Notes: generated by a model from the letters alone, not told the origin. A stretch of 64,000 nucleotides of DNA from an uncultured Latescibacterota bacterium (GCA_958295785.1 OY282377.1:2944385-3008384); one strand, 5' to 3'; positions 34,371 to 43,867 are shown, numbered from the stretch's first letter. Made by a program: numbers and translations.

Positions 34371-34617
34371 AGGGTTAATTAGGTGTTGCACCGTCGTATC
34401 GAGACAAGGCATCTTGATGCCCGGCTCGGGGAAGGCCGATCCTCCTTGAAGGCGATGACCTTGTAGAAAAGATAGGCCCCCCGACCGCCGGGTCGATACC
34501 GAAGAGTATCTAAGTCCATTGAGGCTGCATAGACAAGGTCGGTAGGCTTGGCGTGAAAAGGTCGGGACGCGAGCGAAGACCGTATCCCTTAGAACCCCCT
34601 CATCACAGGAGGCCGCG
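34371..34617 (+). ncRNA. IS110 noncoding left end, candidate bridge RNA region
   Basis: 247 bases without an open frame, immediately upstream of the IS110-type recombinase. In IS110-family elements this position encodes a structured bridge RNA that pairs with donor and target DNA. Several short self-complementary segments occur, but I cannot assign loops, ends or guides by eye. Confidence 0.4.
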
Positions 34618-35625
34618 ATGTCGAAATCCCACCCCTCTTTTGCAGGCATTGATGTCCGTGCCCGTGCGTTGCGCGTTGCCCTGTCAAGCGCTGGGCAAGC
34701 CGTCAAGCAAGCGACCTTTGACAACGATCCCCCGGCACACAAGCGTTTGCTGAAGTGGCTCACCAAGGGCGGACGGACGGTCTGTGTCTGCCTCAAAGCC
34801 CCCGGGCTTTATCGCCTGGAGGTGGCTTTGGCCTTGCATCATCATCGCCGCACGCACGTCATGGTCGTCAATCCCAAAGCGATGCACAATGACGCGCAAG
34901 CCCGCATGCAACGGGCGAAGACAGACGCGATGGATGCGCTGTTGATCCTCGATGATGCCCAGCGCATGCCCTTTGTGGCTTGGCAACCCCCGAGCGAGCA
35001 CGTCCTGCAACTGCAAGCCCTGACACGCCGGATGGAGCAACTCAAACAAGCGATCATCCGCGAGCGCAACCGATCCCACGCACAGGGCTACCCCATCCGC
35101 AGCACACACCTCATCGCACGCGATATTCAGGGGCATATTCGACACCTCAAACGCCGAAACCAGTACCTGCAAGCCCAAGCCCTTGACTTGGTCAAGCAGG
35201 ACTTGACCCTCAAGCGCGCTTATCAACGCCTCTGCTCTGTCCGGGGTATCGCACAAACCAGTGCCTTGCGGATCTTGGCCGAACTGGCACTCCTGCCACA
35301 AGATATGAAACCGTCCCAATGGGTCGCACACGCAGGGCTTGACCCAAAACCGAAACAATCGGGCACAGCAAATCCGCCCAGACGCATCTCAAAAACCGGG
35401 AATAAGTACCTCCGACATGCCCTCTATATGCCTGCGTGGGTGGCCTGCCGGCACGAAGTCCATGTCAAAGCCTTCTATGACAAACTCATGGCCAGAGGCA
35501 AAAAGCCCTTACAAGCCATCGTTGCCGTGATGCGAAAGGTGCTCCATTCGATCTGGGGGATGTTGCGGCACGACCAAGATTTTGAGGGCGAGAAATTCTA
35601 TCGCATCACCTCTCAAACCCCTTGA
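34618..35625 (+). CDS. IS110-family transposase (DEDD recombinase), one catalytic acid replaced
   Basis: 335 residues. RuvC-like domain: Asp12 (FAGIDV), Asp103 and Asp106 (KTDAMDA). The C-terminal transposase_20 domain has SVRGIAQTSALRILAEL and the catalytic Ser248 in PKQSGTANPPRR. The second RuvC acid, normally Glu in a CLEATG-type segment, is Lys60 here (CLKAPGLY; codon AAA), so this copy may be inactive. GGAGG lies seven bases before the ATG. It interrupts the LAGLIDADG-like gene on its right. Confidence 0.9.
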   Translation: MSKSHPSFAGIDVRARALRVALSSAGQAVKQATFDNDPPAHKRLLKWLTKGGRTVCVCLKAPGLYRLEVALALHHHRRTHVMVVNPKAMHNDAQARMQRAKTDAMDALLILDDAQRMPFVAWQPPSEHVLQLQALTRRMEQLKQAIIRERNRSHAQGYPIRSTHLIARDIQGHIRHLKRRNQYLQAQALDLVKQDLTLKRAYQRLCSVRGIAQTSALRILAELALLPQDMKPSQWVAHAGLDPKPKQSGTANPPRRISKTGNKYLRHALYMPAWVACRHEVHVKAFYDKLMARGKKPLQAIVAVMRKVLHSIWGMLRHDQDFEGEKFYRITSQTP

Positions 35626-36281
35626 CCTTTAAGAGAGTATCTTTTCTTTAAGTCAGTTCTCTTTACCTCTGTTAGAATTTCCTGCATGGCGTCTTTATGG
35701 AAATAGTAGAAAGCCAAATGTTCTTCGGTGGTGCCTTGCACATTTCGCTTTTCCTTCAAATACCTCTTATCGGCAGAGGTTAATGATTGGCGCACTGTTG
35801 AAAGCGATGGCATTTTTCGAATATATCCGCCATAATGATCTTTTAACAAGCTCAAGCCAGTGCCTGCCATAAAAAAGGCACTATCTTCTCCCAATGAAAA
35901 CGCAAACCGTATTCCGTCTGGGAATATTTTGCGAAATTGATCTACTGCAAAACGCACGAGGTTCGGTTCTCTTTGTGAAAATGAAATTGAGGGCTTAATG
36001 ACCCCTAAATTATGAGGATCCTCACTGCCCTTCGCACCATCTCCGCTATACAAACCAAAAAATGAAACCAAACTCTCATTGAGCGCGATTTTTGACTTGA
36101 TCTTTACCTTATCACCTGTGCCATCCTTGCGAAAGACCACTAGAAAACCATCACTGATTTCTCGCCATTGATAATCAGCCGAAAATCTCCTATGCTTGGC
36201 ATCTGTAATAATCTGCCCACGGACAGCACCGCGAGTCCTTTCCAGAAATTCCCTGACCATGATATGACCTAATATCGCCAT
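35613..36281 (-). CDS. LAGLIDADG-like endonuclease, 3' end probably cut by IS110
   Basis: 222 residues. The segment LVSFFGLYSGDGAKG resembles a LAGLIDADG helix, followed by ISFSQREPNLVRFAVDQFRKIF, the usual strand-helix. The last residues (KGQGV) run into the IS110 end, so the gene is probably truncated. No intein or intron context is seen. It lies between IS110 and the right direct repeat, about 70 bases from the C45 stop. The start is uncertain (ATG 36281 or the ATG seven codons later). Confidence 0.55.
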   Translation of the reverse strand: MAILGHIMVREFLERTRGAVRGQIITDAKHRRFSADYQWREISDGFLVVFRKDGTGDKVKIKSKIALNESLVSFFGLYSGDGAKGSEDPHNLGVIKPSISFSQREPNLVRFAVDQFRKIFPDGIRFAFSLGEDSAFFMAGTGLSLLKDHYGGYIRKMPSLSTVRQSLTSADKRYLKEKRNVQGTTEEHLAFYYFHKDAMQEILTEVKRTDLKKRYSLKGQGV

Positions 36282-36350
36282 CTTCTGTGCCCTTCCTCAA
36301 ACCACTGCGACCTTTGATGAACTTCTCCCATCTCCCATTCCACAGCCTCG

Positions 36351-37427
36351 CTATCCAACACAATACGCCACCCACTCGTTTTCACCGGTCGGGCCTTTGG
36401 TGAACCACGCTTTTCGCCCCGGCGGATCGAGCACGATGCCCGCGATGGTTTGCCCGCAGGCTTTGCCGTTGTGAATCTCGTTGTGGCGGCATATTCCCAT
36501 CGGGGCATTCACGCGGTCCGACAGCATATCTTTTAGGGCGTCCGCAGGGAGTTGGGCACGGGATGATAACAACCGGGTCGCGCGGCCCCAGCGCAAAATG
36601 CTCTGCCCGCGTTGATCCCATTGCCGCCGCTCAAAGGGTTTGAGCCGATCCGTCAAGTAGTGGTTGGCATGCGCCATTGGGCCATCAAAGGGACAGATCA
36701 CCTCGTATTCCCGCGCTGTGGTTTCCAAATCGTAAATCTCGCCATTTTCATCGCAAAGCACATAATTCATCCCGGACGCACGCGGCTTTGCCACCACGGC
36801 ATCTATGGCATCGCCGATTCGCACGGCTTCCAGAACGCGCCGAATGACAAAGGGATAGAGTATGCCGCCGCCCGCATCTGAGGGCACGAGATTGTTGATG
36901 ACCACGCCAATGCCCGCAGCATTGATGCCCGCACAACCCAATATCCCGGCAGACGTGTAAAAAAGCGCGTCCGGCGCACGTTCACTTTTGACTTTGATCA
37001 ACACCGCAGCCGAGGCATAGATCGAAGACAAGTCGTAATTTTGCGCGATCAACGCGCCCTCGCCCGAGGTCGTCCCCGGAACCATGAGCGACGTACAGCC
37101 CGATACGGCAAATGCCTCGGAATAATAATCGTGCAATTCCAAAAACGCATTCAGCGCGAGCAACTCTTCCACCGACACATCCGCGGCTCGAGCAATACCC
37201 TCCAACTCTTCAAACAGGTCGGGCGCGTAATCCCGCGTGGGGCCTTTATACGTCGACACAATCTCGCCGACGCGCGTTTTGGTCAGGCGTCCTCGCGTTG
37301 CCTGCGCCATATCTTCAAAATTGGCCGCGACCAGATCCCGAATGAGGTCTCTAAATGCTTCGCCGTGCGCCTGACCGCGCTGGGCCGGCGACCCCATAAC
37401 TTCGATCATGGGCAGTGTTTGCGACAT
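36351..37427 (-). CDS. C45-family autoproteolytic acyltransferase/hydrolase
   Basis: 358-residue Ntn-hydrolase related to acyl-CoA:6-aminopenicillanate acyltransferase. Such proteins self-cleave before a Cys that then acts as N-terminal nucleophile; it is Cys111 in VSGCTSLMVPGT. Other family segments: GQAHGEAFR, ALIAQNYDL, GCAGINAAGIGVVINNL. Substrates are usually amides but unknown here. The 3' end is duplicated at 28131-28219. Confidence 0.9.
   Translation of the reverse strand: MSQTLPMIEVMGSPAQRGQAHGEAFRDLIRDLVAANFEDMAQATRGRLTKTRVGEIVSTYKGPTRDYAPDLFEELEGIARAADVSVEELLALNAFLELHDYYSEAFAVSGCTSLMVPGTTSGEGALIAQNYDLSSIYASAAVLIKVKSERAPDALFYTSAGILGCAGINAAGIGVVINNLVPSDAGGGILYPFVIRRVLEAVRIGDAIDAVVAKPRASGMNYVLCDENGEIYDLETTAREYEVICPFDGPMAHANHYLTDRLKPFERRQWDQRGQSILRWGRATRLLSSRAQLPADALKDMLSDRVNAPMGICRHNEIHNGKACGQTIAGIVLDPPGRKAWFTKGPTGENEWVAYCVG
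36352..36440. repeat. Right direct repeat of the island (within the C45 gene 3' end)
   Basis: Partner of 28131-28219, 84/89 identical, in the coding 3' end of the intact C45 gene. Elements that insert in a gene 3' end while restoring it leave this arrangement. Confidence 0.65.
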
Positions 37428-37442
37428 ATTTGCCTCCGTGTT

Positions 37443-38201
37443 CTATCGCCAAAATGGACTCGCCCTATCCGAAAATACCACCCGCCCAAAATCCTCTGGC
37501 GCGTGAAACTGCGGCCGCGGCGTGCGGCTGCCCGACCACTGGCTAAATTGCTCATTGGTCTTTCCGCCCAGACGATTCAAATTCACATTCCACGCATCCC
37601 CCGGTTTTGGCGGGGTATGCACGGCAACGTGGGCAAAATTGCGAAAGGGAATGGCCGTTTCCAAAATCCAGTATTCATCTCGGTCCCTGTCATCGTTCAG
37701 CGTGCCGACAAGCTGCGTCTTGATCTGAATGCCTTCGCCGTTCCACTCGCCGGGCACGGGCGCGTCTGGTCCTTCGGGGTGAAATTGGTCGAGAAAAATG
37801 CCCAGTACATTCATCTCGATATTAAAGTACGCCTGGGGCCGATCCGGATTGGGCGCGGTAAAGACCTCTACGGTATCGTCTTTCCACACCGCGGAATCCC
37901 GTGCCGTGTGTTCTGCCCAAATATGCGCGTCTTCGCAGATATAGGCCACGTACAAATGCGCGTCATCCCACAGCATTTTGGCGACGGTCTGTTCTTTTTT
38001 TTCGGATTCATACCACGGAAAAACAAACGCCCCCACATCGGGCGCGGCCACCCATGCGGGTTCGTCCAAACGCCCGTCAATAACTATCGGCGTACCCGTG
38101 CGATAAACAGTATACATCGGCTGATCGGCGTAAGCGGATGGTGCCATAATCCCTCCAAAAAACAAAATCAGAGCGGCTCGTTTGCGTGCAAAAAATTTCA
38201 T
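37443..38201 (-). CDS. Secreted carbohydrate-binding (CBM9-like) protein
   Basis: 252 residues with a signal peptide (MKFFARKRAALILFFGG.. to SAYA|D). The mature part is a family 9-like beta-sandwich: IVIDGRLDEPAWVAAPDVG, MLWDDAHLYVAYICED, WKDDTVEVFTAP, YFNIEMNVLG, WILETAIPFRNF, GDAWNVNLNR. Such domains bind sugars in the periplasm or outside. The start at 38199-38201 was chosen because the GGGAG site lies nine bases upstream. It precedes the C45 gene by 15 bases on the same strand. Confidence 0.85.
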   Translation of the reverse strand: MKFFARKRAALILFFGGIMAPSAYADQPMYTVYRTGTPIVIDGRLDEPAWVAAPDVGAFVFPWYESEKKEQTVAKMLWDDAHLYVAYICEDAHIWAEHTARDSAVWKDDTVEVFTAPNPDRPQAYFNIEMNVLGIFLDQFHPEGPDAPVPGEWNGEGIQIKTQLVGTLNDDRDRDEYWILETAIPFRNFAHVAVHTPPKPGDAWNVNLNRLGGKTNEQFSQWSGSRTPRPQFHAPEDFGRVVFSDRASPFWR

Positions 38202-38359
38202 CGCCATCATCTCCCTATTTGTGGCCCCGAAAATAGACCGCGCAAAAACAAATGTCAACGCCATTTAGGGCCAATGCGCGCAGATTCGCCAATCGTTGTC
38301 TTTTTATTTTTTGTGGTGTATCTTAATTGAGATGAGAATCCAAAAACAGGAGACAAACC

Positions 38360-39145
38360 ATGTTGACCGAAGAACAAGTGGCGGAATTTCACGAAAATGG
38401 GTTTTTGAACGGCGGCCCACTGTTGGACGCCGCGCAGGTCGAGGTGTTGCGCGAGGAACTCCAACGGGTGATTGCCAACAAAGACCGCGATGATGTGCCG
38501 CAGCCGGTGCTGTTGCGGAACTTGCACGGCGACGATTCTGCGCCCGTGTGGCAAATTGTAAATATCTGGGAAGCCAGCACGCCGTTTAAGGCATTGATGT
38601 ATTCGCAGAAAATTGTCGAGGAAATGGCGCAGTTGACCGGTGCTGCGGAATTGCGTATTTGGCACGACCAGATCCAGTACAAACCCGCTGAAATTGGGGG
38701 GACGACCGGATGGCATCAAGACGCGCCCCTGTGGCCGATTATTCGCCCCATGACAGAAGTCAGTGCTTGGGTGGCAATGGACGATGTGGATGTGGAAAAC
38801 GGGTGTATGAGCATGGTGCCGGGATCGCACAAATGGGGCAATCAAATCGCGTTTGTTCGCACAGTGCAAAATTTCGACGCCATGCCATCGGCGTTTGAAG
38901 GTCATTCCATCGAGGTGGTGCGCTGTCCCGTAAAAAAAGGCGAGGTACACTATCACCACGCCCTGACATGGCACGGTTCGCACGACAACCACAGCAAGCG
39001 ACCCCGTCGAGCCATTGCGATTCACTACATGACGCAGGACACGTATTACGACGCGAGTGGCAATCATGTGATGAAAGAATTTGTCGATGTGAAAGACGGC
39101 GAGATTCTGCGGGGAAAACACTTTCCAACAGTGTGGAAGAAATGA
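38360..39145 (+). CDS. Phytanoyl-CoA dioxygenase (PhyH) family protein
   Basis: 261-residue Fe(II)/2-oxoglutarate oxygenase-like protein. Iron ligands: GWHQDAPLW (His-x-Asp) and ALTWHGSHDN (distal His); the 2-oxoglutarate-binding Arg is in KRPRRAIAIHYM. DVDVENGCMSMVPGSHKWG is the PhyH core. AGGAG lies before the ATG. The GPH transporter follows 116 bases later after two R1 repeats. Confidence 0.92.
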   Translation: MLTEEQVAEFHENGFLNGGPLLDAAQVEVLREELQRVIANKDRDDVPQPVLLRNLHGDDSAPVWQIVNIWEASTPFKALMYSQKIVEEMAQLTGAAELRIWHDQIQYKPAEIGGTTGWHQDAPLWPIIRPMTEVSAWVAMDDVDVENGCMSMVPGSHKWGNQIAFVRTVQNFDAMPSAFEGHSIEVVRCPVKKGEVHYHHALTWHGSHDNHSKRPRRAIAIHYMTQDTYYDASGNHVMKEFVDVKDGEILRGKHFPTVWKK

Positions 39146-39148
39146 GGA

Positions 39149-39237
39149 GTGCGAGGATAGAAACGCAGGGGCGATGCCCCTGTGCCCGCCCGTAAAAGTG
39201 AAATGTAGGGGCGATGCCCCTGTGCCCGTCCGTAGAT
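39149..39237. repeat. Two R1 hairpin repeats
   Basis: A full unit with leader TGCGAGGATAGAAACG at about 39151-39190 and a second at about 39203-39232. Confidence 0.6.
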
Positions 39238-39261
39238 TCGTAGATTCCACCGGAGGATTTT

Positions 39262-40707
39262 GTGTCCACAGAAAGAGAAGATCAAAAAGCCGCGCCGTGG
39301 GGCGAGGGCGAACCGATTGAGCGAGATTATCCGCCGATTCCATGGGGCGAAAAGATCGCGTATGGCGTGGGCGTTTTGCCGATGAACACGAGCGTCAATT
39401 CGATCAAAAAGCTCTCCGGCCCCATTTTTAATATCACGCTGGGGCTGCATCCATTCCGGGTCGGCAATGTTCTTTTGGCGGCCCGAATATGGGACGCGCT
39501 GACCGATCCGTTGATGGGGTGGATTTCGGACAACACGAAGTCGCGCTGGGGTCGCCGCAGGCCCTATCTCTTGCTCGGTGCGATTTTAACGGCCATTGGA
39601 TACGCGCTCATTTTTAATGTGCCAGAAGGACTGAGCCCCGGCGCGCTGTACGCGTATTTTATGATCGGCAGTTTGGCTTTATATACGTGTGTCACCATTT
39701 TGCAGGTGTCCTACAACAGCTTGGGCTTTGAGTTGAGTCGGGACTATCACGAGCGCACGAATATTTTTGCGTACCGCTCGTTTTTTCAGCAAATCAGCAC
39801 CATCCTGGTGGGCTATTTGTTTTACTTTTGTACGCTCGATCTGTTTGGCGATACCATGACCGGGGCCAAATACGTCGGCATCGGCGTTGGGCTGGTGATT
39901 TTTCTCTTTGTGTTGCCAACGGTTTTTTGCGTGCGCGAAGGCCGCTCGGAACAAGCGGTCAAACAAGAAAAAATACCCATCTTGTGGGCGGTTAAAACAA
40001 CCTTGAAAACCAAGCCCTTTCTAATTTTGAGCGGCTTGACGGTTGTGACCATTTTTGGCGGCAATTTCACGCTGGCCCTGGGGCCTTATGTCAATATTTA
40101 TCACGTCGCGCAGGGCGATGTGAAGTTTGGCGCCGAGATACAAGGCCACGCGGTTTTTATTGGCACCCTCGTATCTTTTGCCGCCATTCCCGTGTTGGCC
40201 TATTTATCGACTCGGATTGGAAAGATCAAAACCCTCGGCCTTGCGATTTGGTGCCTTCTGTTGGGGTCTGTTTTGAAATGGTTTTGCTATACGCCCGAGA
40301 TGCCCTATTTGCAACTCGTGGTGCAGCCGTTTATCCGCATCGGCGAGATGGGATTTTGGTTGATTATTACTTCAATGAAGGCCGATATTTGCGATTGGGA
40401 CGAGTGGAAAACCGGCTTTCGGCGCGAGGGCATGTACGGCGCGGCAACCGGCTGGTTTCAAAAGGTGACCCAGGCGACGACATTCGCGCTCGGGCAAGGG
40501 TATATTCTGGCGATTATTGGGTTTGATGCAACCAAGGGCGTTGCACAAGACGCCGGGGTGATGTTCTGGATGCGCTTTCTATTTGCCTGCTTGCCCGCCA
40601 TTTTGGCCGTAGCGGGATTGATTTTGCTGAAATTTTACGAGATTGACGACGCAAAGGCCAAAGAGATCAAGGCGCAATTGGATGGCAGAACGATTAGAAC
40701 AAATTGA
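39262..40707 (+). CDS. MFS sugar transporter, GPH (melibiose permease-like) family
   Basis: 481 residues with about 12 membrane segments. The GPH signature WDALTDPLMGWISDNTKSRWGRRRPYLL is clear, along with the central ADICDWDEWKTGFRREGMYGA. Such carriers import glycosides or uronates with Na+ or H+. The start is GTG (39262), six bases after GGAGG. It overlaps the next gene by 26 bases, so the two are coupled. Confidence 0.92.
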   Translation: MSTEREDQKAAPWGEGEPIERDYPPIPWGEKIAYGVGVLPMNTSVNSIKKLSGPIFNITLGLHPFRVGNVLLAARIWDALTDPLMGWISDNTKSRWGRRRPYLLLGAILTAIGYALIFNVPEGLSPGALYAYFMIGSLALYTCVTILQVSYNSLGFELSRDYHERTNIFAYRSFFQQISTILVGYLFYFCTLDLFGDTMTGAKYVGIGVGLVIFLFVLPTVFCVREGRSEQAVKQEKIPILWAVKTTLKTKPFLILSGLTVVTIFGGNFTLALGPYVNIYHVAQGDVKFGAEIQGHAVFIGTLVSFAAIPVLAYLSTRIGKIKTLGLAIWCLLLGSVLKWFCYTPEMPYLQLVVQPFIRIGEMGFWLIITSMKADICDWDEWKTGFRREGMYGAATGWFQKVTQATTFALGQGYILAIIGFDATKGVAQDAGVMFWMRFLFACLPAILAVAGLILLKFYEIDDAKAKEIKAQLDGRTIRTN

Positions 40708-42643
40708 CTCCGAAAAAACGCCCATACGCGCGGTGACAGCGCGGTCCGTGATCGCGTCTGTGGTGGTGATCGCGGTCAGCGTGCTGTGGAATGAGTGGAT
40801 GCCGTACTACACGTCGGGATCGAATATCAGCCGCAGCCATTTTCCAATGGCGTTTTTTTTTCCGTTTTTGACCGCGTGTACCCTCAATTTAGCACTGAAC
40901 CACCTGCGGTCAGGGTGGGCACTTTCGCGGTCGGAATTGATGGTGGTGCTCGGATCCGGCTTTGTGGGGATCGCGCTGGCCTACGACGGATTGACCGGGC
41001 ACTTCTTTGGGGTTCTGGCCGCGCCCTATTATTTTGCGTCTGTGGAAAATGGGTGGGGGCTGTTGCACGACAGCATTCCCCTCTGGCTCGCGCCATCAAA
41101 TGCAACGGGTGAAATGACGCGGTTTTTTGAAGGCGGGGGCGGGACGCCGCCGTGGCGCGTTTGGGCCGTGCCGGTGTTCTGGTGGATGTGCTTTTTCGGC
41201 GCAATGGGGTTTGCGGTCTTTTGTCTGGTGGTGATTTTGCGGAAGCAATGGGTGGATCACGAACGGTTGGCCTATCCCCTTGTGGAAGTCGCGCAGTCTT
41301 TGGCAGAAACAGAGGAGGGCGGCGGCTTGGAAAAAGCGTTTCGCTCGCCCCTGTTTTGGATTGCATTTTCTTTGGTGATGCTGTTGAAGCTGTGGAATAT
41401 CGGCTCGTATTTTACGCCGGCATTTCCGCATATCGATATCGAGGAGACCTTGTGGCAGCCGATTAAGGATTTTCCATGGATGGTGAATCGCCTGAGTTTT
41501 TACGCCATTGGATTTGGGTATTTTGCGCGGTTGGACGTGCTGTTCAGCGTGTGGTTTTTCATTCTTTTGACCGCGTTTCAGGTGTATGTGTTCAACATTT
41601 TTGGGTACCAAATTGGCGCGGCAACCCGGCACTGGACGAGCGATGCGTTGGGCTGGCAAAGCATTGGCGCGTTGATTTTTTTGGCGGCGTGGGGGCTGTG
41701 GATGGCGCGGGCGCATCTGAAGGCGGTGGCGCGAAAGGCCCTCTATCCCAACTGCGAGGTGGATGACCGCGGCGAGTTGTTGTCCTATCGCGTGGCGGTG
41801 TTTGGGCTGTTGGGGTCGTTTGGATTTGCCGCGGCGTGGCTGCATGCGGCGGGCATGCCCTTGTGGGTGGTGTTCGCCTTTTTGAGTTTGGCGATGCTGC
41901 TGTTTTTGGGACTTGCGCGGGCCATTGCCGAATTGGGGTTGGTCTATGTGTATTACCGCATTCAGCCCCACGATGCTGTGGTGCAGGCGTTTGGTTCGGG
42001 CATGATCGGATTCTCAGGCGTGGTGGTGCTCGGGTTTATGCATGTGTTCAATCAATGGCCCGATATCGGGAAGGGCTTTTTGATGCCGCCCTTTACGCAG
42101 GCGGTAAAAGCCGTGGATAAGGTGGTCAGCCCGCGGCGGATTACCGCAGTGCTGTGGCTGGCGTTGGCACTGGGGTTCACCATTTCCGTGGTAAATACGC
42201 TGTATTTGAGTTATGAATACGGGGCTTACAATTTGGGCAACATGGGCATGATGAAGACCGGGCCTGTGGCCTTTGATTTTGTGAATGCAGAAATCCGCAA
42301 TCCCATGCGGCCCGGCGGCAATGGCCGGGTGATGTGGGCGTTCATCGGGATGGGCCTGATGGCGATTTTGACGACGATCCGCTACTGGGTGCCGTGGTGG
42401 CCCCTGCATCCCATTGGCTTGGCGATGCAGGGGAATTACGGCGTGAGCAAGACGGTGTTTTCAATTTTTATCGCGTGGGCGATCAAAGCGGTGGTGATGA
42501 AGATGGGCGGCGTGCAATTGTACGAGAGGGGCAAGCCGTTTTTCATCGGCCTGCTAACAGCGCAAGCGGTCAGCACGGGGTTGGTCTTTGTCCTCGACTG
42601 GTTTTGGTTCCCAATGCAAGGGCATAATGTGCATAATTTTTGA
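40682..42643 (+). CDS. DUF6785/DUF6784-family integral membrane protein (OPT-like)
   Basis: 653 residues with at least 12 hydrophobic segments and conserved polar motifs: FWWMCFFGAMGF, ILRKQWVDHERLAYPLVE, RPGGNGRVMWAFIG, VPWWPLHPIGLAM, GKPFFIGLL. This family is large in Latescibacterota/Planctomycetes-type genomes and resembles oligopeptide-transporter folds. The product may be a transporter working with the GPH carrier, from which it is translated with a 26-base overlap. No function is proven. A paralog lies at 61739. Confidence 0.8.
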   Translation: MAERLEQIDSEKTPIRAVTARSVIASVVVIAVSVLWNEWMPYYTSGSNISRSHFPMAFFFPFLTACTLNLALNHLRSGWALSRSELMVVLGSGFVGIALAYDGLTGHFFGVLAAPYYFASVENGWGLLHDSIPLWLAPSNATGEMTRFFEGGGGTPPWRVWAVPVFWWMCFFGAMGFAVFCLVVILRKQWVDHERLAYPLVEVAQSLAETEEGGGLEKAFRSPLFWIAFSLVMLLKLWNIGSYFTPAFPHIDIEETLWQPIKDFPWMVNRLSFYAIGFGYFARLDVLFSVWFFILLTAFQVYVFNIFGYQIGAATRHWTSDALGWQSIGALIFLAAWGLWMARAHLKAVARKALYPNCEVDDRGELLSYRVAVFGLLGSFGFAAAWLHAAGMPLWVVFAFLSLAMLLFLGLARAIAELGLVYVYYRIQPHDAVVQAFGSGMIGFSGVVVLGFMHVFNQWPDIGKGFLMPPFTQAVKAVDKVVSPRRITAVLWLALALGFTISVVNTLYLSYEYGAYNLGNMGMMKTGPVAFDFVNAEIRNPMRPGGNGRVMWAFIGMGLMAILTTIRYWVPWWPLHPIGLAMQGNYGVSKTVFSIFIAWAIKAVVMKMGGVQLYERGKPFFIGLLTAQAVSTGLVFVLDWFWFPMQGHNVHNF

Positions 42644-42699
42644 CAACTCCTTTATGTTTGGATGACTTGCGTTGTGCTTGCATGCGCCGGGTTATTTGT

Positions 42700-43809
42700 T
42701 TAATCCGCGAACGCCCTCATCACCGTTACCTTTTTTAATCGGTCGGGAAGGGGATCAAAGCCCACGCCGGGCCTGTTGTCCAGCACCACATTGCAATTTT
42801 CATCCTGTTCGATCCATCGGTCTGTGATGTCCTCGGCATAGAACTTGCGGGAGGGAAACACGTCTGCCGGATACGTAAATCCGGGCAGCGCGCCCAAGGC
42901 CGCGCAAATCCCGGCGCCCACGCCGCTTTCCAACATCCCGCCCACCCAGGCATCCATGTTCGCGTTGCGCGCCATGTCGTGAATTTGCAGCGCGTTGAAC
43001 AAGCCGCCCACGCGGCCCGGTTTGACGTTGATCGCGCGACACGCGCCCAGCTTGAGGGCGAGTTCAAAATCGCGGGGGCGTTTTACGGATTCGTCCAAAC
43101 ACACGGGCGTTGCGATTTGGCTTTGCAACTCGGCGTGTTCGATCAGGTCGAGATGATCCAACGGCTGTTCAATCATCGCCAGATTGAATTGATCAAATGC
43201 CTTAAGCGTATCAAAATCCGTTCTCAAATCATAGCCCGCGTTGCAATCCACATGCATGACGGGATCGGGAAAAGCCAACCGCACAGCGCGGAGCACGTCG
43301 ATATCCCATCCGCGTTTCACCTTCAGCTTGATGCGCGGATACCCCTCATCCACCGCGCCTTGGATCAGGGATAGAAGTTCGTCAAGGGTATCTTGCACGC
43401 CAAAATCCGCGCCGCACGCCACAGTTGGATTGGTCGCCCCCAGCGACCGCCACAAGGGGATGCCTTTCAATGTGCTGTCCAACGCCCACCACGCGGTCTC
43501 CACAGCGGCTTTGGCAAATGGATTGCCCTTAAAAATCGCCAGCCTGTCCATGACTTCTTTTGCCGAATCCAATGTTTGACCCACCAGTTGCGGCAAAAAA
43601 AATTCCCGTGCGGTTTCATAAACGGACCTGGCGGATTCGGGCGAATAGGTCGGCGCGTAAAACGGCGTTGCCTCGCCCCACGCTTCAGCACCTTCCCCAG
43701 ACAACTTGACCAGTACCGAATGCACCGTCGCATCCTCGCCATACGCCGTGCGCCACGGCGAAATCAACGGCAACTCGACATATCGTATTTCTGCGGCATC
43801 AATTTTCAA
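42700..43809 (-). CDS. o-Succinylbenzoate synthase/N-succinylamino acid racemase-like enzyme
   Basis: 369-residue enolase-superfamily protein of the muconate lactonizing subgroup. Catalytic Lys pair in RIKLKVKRGWD; Mg ligands in MHVDCNAGY, AMIEQPLDH and VCLDESVKR; opposing Lys in INVKPGRVGG. This set fits OSBS/NSAR. No other menaquinone gene is near, so racemase activity is as likely as menC; the symbol is left blank. ATG at 43807-43809. Confidence 0.88.
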   Translation of the reverse strand: MKIDAAEIRYVELPLISPWRTAYGEDATVHSVLVKLSGEGAEAWGEATPFYAPTYSPESARSVYETAREFFLPQLVGQTLDSAKEVMDRLAIFKGNPFAKAAVETAWWALDSTLKGIPLWRSLGATNPTVACGADFGVQDTLDELLSLIQGAVDEGYPRIKLKVKRGWDIDVLRAVRLAFPDPVMHVDCNAGYDLRTDFDTLKAFDQFNLAMIEQPLDHLDLIEHAELQSQIATPVCLDESVKRPRDFELALKLGACRAINVKPGRVGGLFNALQIHDMARNANMDAWVGGMLESGVGAGICAALGALPGFTYPADVFPSRKFYAEDITDRWIEQDENCNVVLDNRPGVGFDPLPDRLKKVTVMRAFAD

Positions 43810-43867
43810 GGTTCGATTCCTTCTTTCACAGTACCCGACAAGTGGATGGGGGGGGGGTGGACATCTT

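Noticed and set aside
28131-36440. Prophage
   Set aside because: No capsid, terminase, portal, tail or integrase gene in the island or elsewhere in the window.
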